Shown here in pieces: positions 6,041-12,611 of a stretch of 17,792 nt of DNA (positions are counted from its first letter, which is position 1; the number at the start of each line of letters is the position of its first letter). Below the pieces are notes generated by a model. The model saw nothing but the letters and a program-made list of their open reading frames with translations, had not been told where the DNA came from and did no database searches. The DNA is from Flavobacteriia bacterium (lineage in GTDB: Bacteria > Bacteroidota > Bacteroidia > Flavobacteriales > Flavobacteriaceae), in NCBI GenBank assembly GCA_011330545.1, contig DRQI01000207.1, positions 1-17,792 on the forward strand. Direction: 5' to 3'. Made by a program: the position numbers and the translations under genes.

Positions 6041-7087
6041 TTACGCGTTGGTTTTAAAGTTTTCTACAAAATTATGAATTAAAACCGGTACGGGATATTT
6101 TTCAAAATCATTCCACGAAATACCATTTTCAATTTGGCTGTCGGCGGCAACAATCCAAAATTTGGTAAAAAGGTGTTGATGTGATAGTTTATGAACAATT
6201 GCCGAAGTGTTATAAAGGGTAACAGTAACGTTCATATTATGTGTAAATGATTTAAATTTAGGGCTTGCAAGTAATTTTTTCAGATGGATTTCATTAGAGG
6301 TTTCTATCAACGGAAACTCATATAAATTTCGCCAAATTCCTTTTTCTCTTCGCTGTTGTATTTGCACGTTACGCTGTGGATCTATAATCACCAAGTAGTT
6401 AAAAAACCGTTTTTTGACAATACCCTTTTTCTCTTTTACAGGAAGTTCGCCTATTAGTTGTTGCTGTAAAGCCTTGCAGGTTGTGCGTAGCGGACAGTTG
6501 ATACAATTGGGGTTTTGAGGTTTGCATTGTAGGGCACCAAACTCCATTATGGCCTGATTGTAAATACCGGGCTGTTTATGGTCGATAAGTTGTTGTGCCA
6601 GTTGTTTAAATTGGTTATTTCCTTCAGTAGAATTAATCGGAGTGTGAATTCCGAAATAGCGTGCCAACACCCGGTATACGTTGCCATCAACAGCGGCAGT
6701 GGGCTCATTATAGCAAATTGAAGCTATCGCTGAAGCGGTATAATCACCTACGCCTTTGAGCAGCAGTAGGCCTTTGTAATTGCTAGGGAAAATTCCTTTT
6801 AATTTAGTTACAATATAGTTGGCAGCATGGTGTAAATTTCGGGCCCTTGAATAGTAACCCAAGCCTTGCCAATGTTTTAAAACAGTTTCTTCTTCGGCAT
6901 TTGCCAAATCGTAAACTGTTGGAAAAGAAGTGATAAAATGCTCGTAATAAGCCAATCCTTGGTTTACTCTGGTTTGTTGCAAAATAATTTCAGAAAGCCA
7001 AATATAATAAGGATTCTTAGTTTTTCGCCAAGGTAATTCGCGTTTATTTTGTAAATACCAGTGTATTAATGTATTAGAAAATTGCAT
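6041..7087 (-). CDS. mutY: A/G-specific adenine glycosylase MutY
   Basis: The 348-residue DNA-repair enzyme removes adenine mispaired with 8-oxoguanine. Visible features, in order: the motif SEIILQQTRV with catalytic Glu33; the helix-hairpin-helix LLLLKGVGDYTASAIASI (about 107-124); catalytic Asp134 in AAVDGNVYRVLAR; the four-cysteine iron-sulfur cluster loop C188-x6-C195-x2-C198-x5-C204; and a C-terminal NUDIX-like domain for 8-oxoG recognition from about residue 225. Nothing appears missing. It is divergent from the HU gene and opens the minus-strand cluster leading to ssb, gldE and gldD. No consensus promoter box was seen in its 132-base upstream gap. Confidence 0.97.
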   Translation of the reverse strand: MQFSNTLIHWYLQNKRELPWRKTKNPYYIWLSEIILQQTRVNQGLAYYEHFITSFPTVYDLANAEEETVLKHWQGLGYYSRARNLHHAANYIVTKLKGIFPSNYKGLLLLKGVGDYTASAIASICYNEPTAAVDGNVYRVLARYFGIHTPINSTEGNNQFKQLAQQLIDHKQPGIYNQAIMEFGALQCKPQNPNCINCPLRTTCKALQQQLIGELPVKEKKGIVKKRFFNYLVIIDPQRNVQIQQRREKGIWRNLYEFPLIETSNEIHLKKLLASPKFKSFTHNMNVTVTLYNTSAIVHKLSHQHLFTKFWIVAADSQIENGISWNDFEKYPVPVLIHNFVENFKTNA

Positions 7088-7148
7088 CTGTGATTATAAT
7101 TCTGCAATAATACTGCTTTTATCTAATTAAATTTTAACGATTTAGCTT

Positions 7149-7177
7149 TTTGAAATTGATTAAATGTCTTATATTTG
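7149..7177 (+). promoter_or_regulatory. Promoter of the HU gene (TTTG -33, TATATTTG -7)
   Basis: TTTG at 7149-7152 is followed after 17 bases by TATATTTG at 7170-7177, a good match to the Bacteroidota TTTG / TAnnTTTG promoter pattern. The start codon lies 42 bases downstream in an A+T-rich leader, which is typical of highly expressed genes in this phylum. Confidence 0.7.
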
Positions 7178-7219
7178 CCACCCTAAAATTATACAATTAA
7201 CAAATTAAAATAAATAATA

Positions 7220-7510
7220 ATGACAAAAGCAGAGATTGTTGCCAATATTTCAGAAAAATCTGGAATTGAAAAGGTAGACGTATTGAGAGTAGTAGAAGAT
7301 TTTATGAAAGAAGTAAAAGGGGCTTTGGAGAGTAATAAAAATGTGTATTTAAGAGGTTTTGGTAGTTTTATTATTAAAACTAGGGCTGAAAAAACAGGGA
7401 GAAATATCTCTAAGAATACAACTATTAAAATCCCAGCGCATAATATTCCTTCGTTTAAACCGGCTAAAGTATTTGTAGAGGGCGTAAAGAAAAATGTTCC
7501 TGTAAAATAA
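7220..7510 (+). CDS. HU family DNA-binding protein
   Basis: The 96-residue protein is a complete HU/IHF-family nucleoid protein. It opens MTKAEIVANISEKSGIEK, continues with the dimerisation helices, and then has the core YLRGFGSFIIKTRAEKTGRN. The beta-arm IKIPAHNIPSFKPAKVF carries the proline that intercalates into DNA. It bends and compacts DNA as a dimer. The gene has a good promoter (7149-7177) and lies 23 bases before a 30-residue basic peptide gene in the same direction, ending in a shared inverted-repeat terminator. Confidence 0.96.
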   Translation: MTKAEIVANISEKSGIEKVDVLRVVEDFMKEVKGALESNKNVYLRGFGSFIIKTRAEKTGRNISKNTTIKIPAHNIPSFKPAKVFVEGVKKNVPVK

Positions 7511-7533
7511 ATCATTCATAAAAACGTTAGATT

Positions 7534-7626
7534 ATGCCAAGTGGTAAAAAGAGAAAACGCAGTAAAATTTCTACTCATAAGCGTAAAAAAAGAAGTAGAC
7601 AAAACAGGCATAAAAAGAAAAAATAG
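7534..7626 (+). CDS. 30-residue very basic conserved-looking peptide (possible ribosome-associated protein)
   Basis: A short frame opens at ATG 7534 and ends at TAG 7624-7626, encoding 30 residues that begin MPSGKKRKRSKISTHKRKKR and end HKKKK. Lys and Arg make up more than half of it and there is no acidic residue. I recall near-identical short peptides encoded beside HU and RNase G in other Flavobacteriia, which would argue for a real gene, but I cannot verify this here. Such composition suits a small ribosomal or RNA-binding protein. A Bacteroidota-specific ribosomal protein (bL38) has been reported in F. johnsoniae; whether this is that protein is unknown to me. It follows HU by 23 bases and its last codons form part of a terminator-like hairpin. 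Confidence 0.75.
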   Translation: MPSGKKRKRSKISTHKRKKRSRQNRHKKKK

Positions 7627-7650
7627 CCTTTGCTATTTTTTCTTTTTATG
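7609..7650 (+). terminator. Perfect 19-bp inverted repeat, probable terminator of HU and the basic peptide gene
   Basis: The arm at 7609-7627 (starting CATAAAAAGAAAAAATAG) is exactly complementary to 7632-7650 around a four-base CTTT loop. The core TAGC/GCTA stem is followed by a T-rich run, so it can act as an intrinsic terminator. The left arm includes the final His-Lys codons and the stop codon of the peptide gene. Confidence 0.75.
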
Positions 7651-7782
7651 GTATTAATCGTTCATTGAAAAAAGAAATTTGCATCGTGTAAATTTCGTCA
7701 GGTTATAGTTTATAAACCTGTAATTATTTTTTAATCTATTTACATTATTATTTGTAGTGTAGATAACAAAACATATAACAGA

Positions 7783-9318
7783 GTGAAAACAGAATTAATT
7801 ATTAGATCAAGTTCCTCTGATATAGATTTTGCCTTATTAAAAAATGGTAGGCTTATAGAATTACATAAAGAAGTAAATGATAATAAATTTAATGTTGGCG
7901 ACATTTTTTTAGCCAAGATTAAAAAAACATTATCAGGCTTAAATGCTGCATTTGTAAATGTTGGTAGTGAAAAAGATGCATTTTTACACTATCACGATTT
8001 AGGCCCGCAATTATTGTCTTCATCTAAATTCACTAAGCTAGTAAGCACAGGTAAACTTAAAGAATTCACTTTAAAAAATTTCCATTTTGAAAGAGATATC
8101 AATAAAAATGGAAGTATCGACCAAGTTATAAAATCTGGTCAAAACTTATTGGTTCAAGTAGTAAAAGAACCAATCTCTACAAAAGGTCCTCGTATAAGTT
8201 CAGAGTTATCAATTGCCGGAAGGCATTTAGTATTAGTACCTTTTTCTGATAGGATATCGGTATCACAAAAAATATCGAATAGAAAAGAAAAAGAAAGATT
8301 AAAACGACTTGTAAAGAGTATCAAACCTAAAGGGTTTGGTGTTATTTTGAGAACTGTTGCAGAAGGAATTAAAGTTGCAGAATTAGATAGGGATTTACAA
8401 AATTCATTACAGCGATGGGTAAATATGTGTAAGCAATTACCCAATGCAAAAGCACCGGTAAAAGTATTGTCTGAGTTAAATAGAGCTTCCTCTATACTGA
8501 GAGATATTTTTGATGATTCTTTTACAAGTATCGTTACAAATGATAAAGCCTTATATGTAGAATTAAAAGAATATTTAGAACGGATTGCCCCTAAAAAAGC
8601 ATCCATTGTAAAGTTATACAGGTCTAAAATACCGATTTTTGAAAAATACAGTATAGAAAGACAAATTAAAACTGCATTTGGCCGTACGGTTTCTATGCCC
8701 AAAGGCGCTTATTTAGTCATTGAGCATACCGAAGCATTACACGTAATAGATGTAAATAGCGGTAATCGTTCAAATAAGGCTAATTCGCAAGCAGACACAG
8801 CGTTAGAAGTAAATTTAATCGCTGCTTCTGAAATAGCCCGGCAACTGCAATTGCGAGATATGGGTGGTATTATTGTAGTAGATTTCATTGATATGCATTC
8901 TGCAGAACATAGGCATAAGCTCTATGAACATCTAAAGAATGAAATGAAATCGAACCGAACAAAACACAAAGTATTGCCACCGAGTAAATTTGGCCTAGTG
9001 CAAATCACCAGGCAGCGAGTAAGGCCGGAAATGGTCATCAAAACCAAAGAAGAAAATCCAAATAAAAATGGCGAAGTAGAGGCGCCAATCATTTTGGTAG
9101 AAAAGATTGAAAACCAATTGGAAAGAATTGTTAGTAAGCATAAAAAAGTTGTATTGCATACACATCCTTTTGTTGCTTCCTATATTAAACAAGGAATTCC
9201 GTCATTGCAAAATAAATGGTTTTTTAAATACAAAAAGTGGATTAAAGTTATACCAAGAGATGCCTACCAATATTTAGAGTATCATTTTTTTGATGCTAAT
9301 AATAAAGAAATAAGGTAG
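7783..9318 (+). CDS. Ribonuclease E/G family protein
   Basis: The 511-residue endoribonuclease matches RNase G/E of Flavobacteriia from its first residues (MKTELIIRSSSSDIDFALLK). An S1-like RNA-binding domain lies at about 35-130 (NVGDIFLAKIKKTLSGLNAAFVNVG and KDAFLHYHDL). The catalytic DNase I-like region contains the two magnesium-binding aspartates, in LHVIDVNSGNRSNK and GGIIVVDFIDMHS. The protein cleaves single-stranded RNA in rRNA maturation and mRNA decay. The start is GTG; no in-frame ATG is available upstream, and this start fits the family N-terminus. The CPxC Zn-link known from E. coli RNase E is absent: the corresponding place reads TRQRVRPEMVIKTKEENP. No RNase E scaffold tail is present, so it resembles RNase G in length. 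It lies 132 bases after the HU-peptide terminator, with no clear promoter consensus. Confidence 0.95.
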   Translation: MKTELIIRSSSSDIDFALLKNGRLIELHKEVNDNKFNVGDIFLAKIKKTLSGLNAAFVNVGSEKDAFLHYHDLGPQLLSSSKFTKLVSTGKLKEFTLKNFHFERDINKNGSIDQVIKSGQNLLVQVVKEPISTKGPRISSELSIAGRHLVLVPFSDRISVSQKISNRKEKERLKRLVKSIKPKGFGVILRTVAEGIKVAELDRDLQNSLQRWVNMCKQLPNAKAPVKVLSELNRASSILRDIFDDSFTSIVTNDKALYVELKEYLERIAPKKASIVKLYRSKIPIFEKYSIERQIKTAFGRTVSMPKGAYLVIEHTEALHVIDVNSGNRSNKANSQADTALEVNLIAASEIARQLQLRDMGGIIVVDFIDMHSAEHRHKLYEHLKNEMKSNRTKHKVLPPSKFGLVQITRQRVRPEMVIKTKEENPNKNGEVEAPIILVEKIENQLERIVSKHKKVVLHTHPFVASYIKQGIPSLQNKWFFKYKKWIKVIPRDAYQYLEYHFFDANNKEIR

Positions 9319-9331
9319 TATTATATCATAT

Positions 9332-9360
9332 AAAAACCGGCAATTTATTGCCGGTTTTTT
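9332..9360 (+). terminator. Bidirectional terminator between RNase G/E and the T9SS protein gene
   Basis: CCGGCAA (9337-9343) pairs with TTGCCGG (9348-9354) around TTTA, flanked by five A and seven T, which extend the stem to about 12 bp. The U-tracts on both strands suit termination of both convergent genes. Confidence 0.88.
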
Positions 9361-9404
9361 TGTTTTAGAACTTTTTAATAAATTCAGATGGCATGGCAGT
9401 TGTA

Positions 9405-11933
9405 TCAATATAAGAGTACTTTTTTAGAAACAGATTGGTTGTTTTCTAAAACAGCATTGACCACTAAAACAGTGCCTTTTCTGATAGATTGGGTTTTAAG
9501 GGCAAATTCTTTCTTTTGAGGGTTTTTATCAATGAGTAACCTTCCCGTAAGGTCATAAATTTTAAGGGTTGTCATTACTGAACCGGCTCTTAACAATAAT
9601 GTATTCTCTTGGTTCATTACCACAAAATCAGTACTTGTTTCTTCTTGTGTAGGTGTTTCTTCCTTTGAGGTTTTAGAAAACCGTAAAGTAAATCTATTGA
9701 GAAAATTACCGGCTCCGTTAACACTAAATTCGTAATCGGCTAGTTTTAAATCATGTGTAATATTTAATTCGTGGTCAACCAAATAGATATCATTTTCTTT
9801 TAAAGCCCCTTCCATTTTGTCGATACTGATTTTGTAAGTCATTTGATTGGGGATATAAGTATCAAAACCCAGCTGTACTTTTTTGTCAGCACTAAAACTA
9901 CCTAAGCCTTGTATGGCATATTTGGTACTGTCTATGGTTGAATAAAAACTTATCCAAGCCGCCCCTACTTTTGCCCCGTCAAAACCTCTGTCTACTCCGT
10001 CAGTAGCAGCATCAAAAAAACCAATTAAAAGCTGATTAAAAGCACCGCCGGTAGCACTTTCAATATGTAGCCATATCCTATCTTTTTCTTGAGTGATTGA
10101 TTTTTTGGTATTAGAAGCCCTAAAAAACTGTGTGTTTTGCCCTTGTAACCGCATGCTATTATTAAATGATAAAGTACCCGAAGAAGTTGCTTTTACAAAA
10201 AACCCTTGTCCAGAGGCAATATTATTTGTAGGCGGCACCCCTCCCGGATTGGAAGGCGCCGAAGAAGCAGTTACCGTTCCACCCGTTAGATTGTAGGTGG
10301 CGTAGTCATTCGCTATGAAATCACCTGTAGTACCATTTGAAATTGCTGTATTGTGTGTCCACAGCCAAATTGTTCCGTCAATTATAGGATTAGACACAAT
10401 AAAATCATCAATATTAATTGCTGAAGGATAAGGGTTTCCTATCAAATTAAATTTATCATTTCCAATGACGTTTATGTCAACAACACCGTTGTTTGGAGCT
10501 CCGGTAAAAGTGACTGAATGTGTCCCCCCTGCAGGTGTCGTTCTTGGTGCCTCAGAGATATACCCTTTGGCTTTTACCATTGTTCCTGAAGCAATATTCC
10601 AACTATTATTAGCAGTATTAAATTCAAAAACCCTATTCGAATCGACAGAGCCATCGCCTAAACCTGCCCCAAAGACTTGAGTAATGGTTGTATTAACCGG
10701 TGAAGACCAGTAAGTAAAATCCCTAAAATTATGTAAGGCAGTTGATGTTTTGTGCACATTTACCGTTCCGGTAACCGAAATTACTGCATTGTCATTGGTC
10801 ATTAATAGCGAACCCTGATGTGCTACATCCAAGGTGCCGTTAACCGTTAAATCGTTATGTACAGTTATATAATTGTTAGCACTAATCGTTAGTGTTCTAT
10901 TATTGTTTATACTGCAGTCACAAGACTCAAAACTACCATTTATTGCTGTATCATAATTATTATTTAATACAGCCGAGGTAAATGAGTTTGGAAGCCCATT
11001 ATTCCAGCTTGAACCATTCCACCTTGTGGTAAAAGGGCAAAGTGGTGTATAGGCAACAATATTAAAAGCACCTGAACTCGCATTATTATACGCCCATACT
11101 CTAATATAGACTGTCGTGTTTGGCAATCCTGTTAAATTTAGGGTACTGTATAATCCCGCCCCACTATCATCGTCACAAGCTACTAGTGTTAAGGCACCAC
11201 AAGTACCGGTATAAACAGCCAAACCGGTATCAATATTAGAACCTGCATCTTGCGTTTCAATATTTAAAATGCCTGAAGCGGGTACCAAAGCGGTATACCA
11301 CACATCATTCCCTAGGTAATTGGCACAATTAGGTGCCGGTAGTTCACCAGAACTTGTTGCGTTTATAGTAGTGCCTGTAACAACATTTTGAGTATTTGTG
11401 TTTCCAACAGTTAGGTTTGTAGCACTTGTACAATTATTATTTGGCGGTACAGGTGGCGAAACATCATAGGCAACAATATTAAAATTACCTGTTGATGCAT
11501 TATTCCATGCCCAAACTCTCACATATACAGTTGTATTGGGTAACCCGGTAAGGTTTATTCTTGAAAAAGGGTTGCTTGGCCAATTGATATCATCATTACA
11601 TGCAATGGCGGTTAGGTTGCCACAAGTACCTGTATAAATTTCAATAGCGGTATCGATATTAGAACCGGCATCTTGAGTTTCAACAGTGAGTACACCAGTT
11701 GCCGGCACTTGTACCGTATACCATACATCATTTCCTCCATAAGTCCCACAAGAAGGATTGGGGAGTTCACCCGAACTGGTGGCATTTACGTTGGTACCGG
11801 TTACTACATTTTGAGTACTGTTGGTACCTACTGTTAATACGGTAGCATTGTTACAATTATTATTTGTGGGGGCTTGAGAAAAAACAAAAAGAGTTTCTAA
11901 AAGAAATATAAGTATAAAATATATTTTTTTCAT
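9405..11933 (-). CDS. T9SS type A sorting domain-containing secreted protein with two tandem repeat domains
   Basis: The 842-residue protein has a signal peptide (MKKIYFILIFLLETLFVFSQ). Two tandem domains follow at residues 24-164 and 165-299, each opening NNNC, containing GNDVWYT and QDAGSNIDT, and ending in an RVWA-type strand. Each has four Cys, perhaps two disulfides; the fold resembles PPC-like beta-sandwich modules of secreted proteins. A long Asn/Thr/Gly-rich region of extracellular beta-structure follows (about 300-640; for example FNLIGNPYPSAINIDDFI). The last 80 or so residues form a T9SS sorting domain (MTTLKIYDLTGRLLIDKNPQ, ending VSKKVLLY), which directs export through the outer membrane and surface attachment or release. 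No catalytic motif was recognised, so an adhesin or structural surface role is inferred. It is monocistronic, convergent with RNase G/E and divergent from recX. Confidence 0.9.
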   Translation of the reverse strand: MKKIYFILIFLLETLFVFSQAPTNNNCNNATVLTVGTNSTQNVVTGTNVNATSSGELPNPSCGTYGGNDVWYTVQVPATGVLTVETQDAGSNIDTAIEIYTGTCGNLTAIACNDDINWPSNPFSRINLTGLPNTTVYVRVWAWNNASTGNFNIVAYDVSPPVPPNNNCTSATNLTVGNTNTQNVVTGTTINATSSGELPAPNCANYLGNDVWYTALVPASGILNIETQDAGSNIDTGLAVYTGTCGALTLVACDDDSGAGLYSTLNLTGLPNTTVYIRVWAYNNASSGAFNIVAYTPLCPFTTRWNGSSWNNGLPNSFTSAVLNNNYDTAINGSFESCDCSINNNRTLTISANNYITVHNDLTVNGTLDVAHQGSLLMTNDNAVISVTGTVNVHKTSTALHNFRDFTYWSSPVNTTITQVFGAGLGDGSVDSNRVFEFNTANNSWNIASGTMVKAKGYISEAPRTTPAGGTHSVTFTGAPNNGVVDINVIGNDKFNLIGNPYPSAINIDDFIVSNPIIDGTIWLWTHNTAISNGTTGDFIANDYATYNLTGGTVTASSAPSNPGGVPPTNNIASGQGFFVKATSSGTLSFNNSMRLQGQNTQFFRASNTKKSITQEKDRIWLHIESATGGAFNQLLIGFFDAATDGVDRGFDGAKVGAAWISFYSTIDSTKYAIQGLGSFSADKKVQLGFDTYIPNQMTYKISIDKMEGALKENDIYLVDHELNITHDLKLADYEFSVNGAGNFLNRFTLRFSKTSKEETPTQEETSTDFVVMNQENTLLLRAGSVMTTLKIYDLTGRLLIDKNPQKKEFALKTQSIRKGTVLVVNAVLENNQSVSKKVLLY
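11037..11864 (-). repeat. Tandem duplication of a domain of about 140 residues within the T9SS protein gene
   Basis: Residues 24-164 and 165-299 of the encoded protein are direct copies. Counting by eye over the first 90 residues gives about 70% identity, including invariant QNVVTGT, NATSSGELP, GNDVWYT, ETQDAGSNIDT and YTGTCG. The second copy is slightly shorter after its DDD motif. The copies abut directly, without an unrelated linker. Confidence 0.85.
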
Positions 11934-11954
11934 AATATTATTCCGGAGATGTTA

Positions 11955-11978
11955 CAACTTTTCAAATGAGAAAAGTTG
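11955..11978. promoter_or_regulatory. 9-bp perfect inverted repeat upstream of the T9SS protein gene
   Basis: CAACTTTTC (11955-11963) is exactly complementary to GAAAAGTTG (11970-11978) around AAATGA. It lies 22 bases before the minus-strand ATG at 11933, so it would be in the 5' leader or promoter. There is no T-run directly after either arm, so it does not look like a terminator. An operator or leader stem-loop is possible. Confidence 0.35.
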
Positions 11979-12088
11979 AGGGTTTAGGGGTTTTTGAAGT
12001 ATTACTTATTAGTAACAATTTAATTTATCATTTTCCTACCCGTATTTTGAATATTTTTACAAAATAAAAAAAGAGTAAGAAGATAAAT

Positions 12089-12541
12089 ATGATTGAAGAA
12101 ACGAAAAAAAAGATGGAATATTATTGTTCTTACCAAGAACGTTGCCATCAAGAAGTAGAAAATAAACTAGCAAAAATGCATTTGATTGGTGAAGTAAAAC
12201 GGCAAGTTTTGTTGCATTTGTTAGAAAATGATTTTTTAAATGAAGAGCGGTTTTCAAAGGCTTTTGCCCGCGGAAAATTTCGTATAAAGAAATGGGGAAA
12301 ACAGCGCATCATCAGAGAATTGAGATGTAGAGATATCTCTGAATATAATATTGCATCAGCCTTACGGGAAATAAGTGAAAGTGATTATAAAGCAACTTTT
12401 GATGAATTGGCTCAGCAAAGGCTTTTAAAAATTAAGGAAACAAATAGTTATAAAAGAAGAAAAAAACTAGCTGACTATTTAGTATACAGAGGATGGGAAG
12501 CAACGATGGTATATGAGAAAGTACTCGAATTGATTCCTTAA
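12089..12541 (+). CDS. recX: Regulatory protein RecX
   Basis: The 150-residue protein is a helical RecX-family modulator that limits RecA filament growth. Typical features are the three-helix modules: YYCSYQERCHQEVENKLAKM, then VLLHLLENDFLNEERFSKAF with the GKFRIKKWGKQRIIREL signature, and the final YLVYRGWEATMVYEKVLELI. Length is normal for Bacteroidota RecX. No recA lies in the window; a separate location is usual in this phylum. The upstream gap (11934-12088) has a near-consensus -7 box GTATTTTG around 12041-12048, one base short of the TAnnTTTG spacing. It is convergent with the large propeller gene. Confidence 0.95.
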   Translation: MIEETKKKMEYYCSYQERCHQEVENKLAKMHLIGEVKRQVLLHLLENDFLNEERFSKAFARGKFRIKKWGKQRIIRELRCRDISEYNIASALREISESDYKATFDELAQQRLLKIKETNSYKRRKKLADYLVYRGWEATMVYEKVLELIP

Positions 12542-12558
12542 AATCACTAAACTGAAAA

Positions 12559-12595
12559 AGAGCTATTAATTTTTAATCAATAGCTCTCTTTATTT
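12559..12595 (+). terminator. Bidirectional terminator between recX and the propeller protein gene
   Basis: AGAGCTATT (12559-12567) pairs perfectly with AATAGCTCT (12579-12587) around an 11-base A+T-rich loop. A T-rich run follows on the plus strand, and a five-base U-run follows on the minus strand (AAAAA before the stem), so it can serve both convergent genes. Confidence 0.85.
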
Positions 12596-12611
12596 TATTT
12601 ACAGGTGTAAA

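Noticed and set aside
8154..8702. Long minus-strand open frame of 182 codons inside RNase G/E
   Set aside because: It is fully antisense to a strongly recognised gene and its translation shows no family features.
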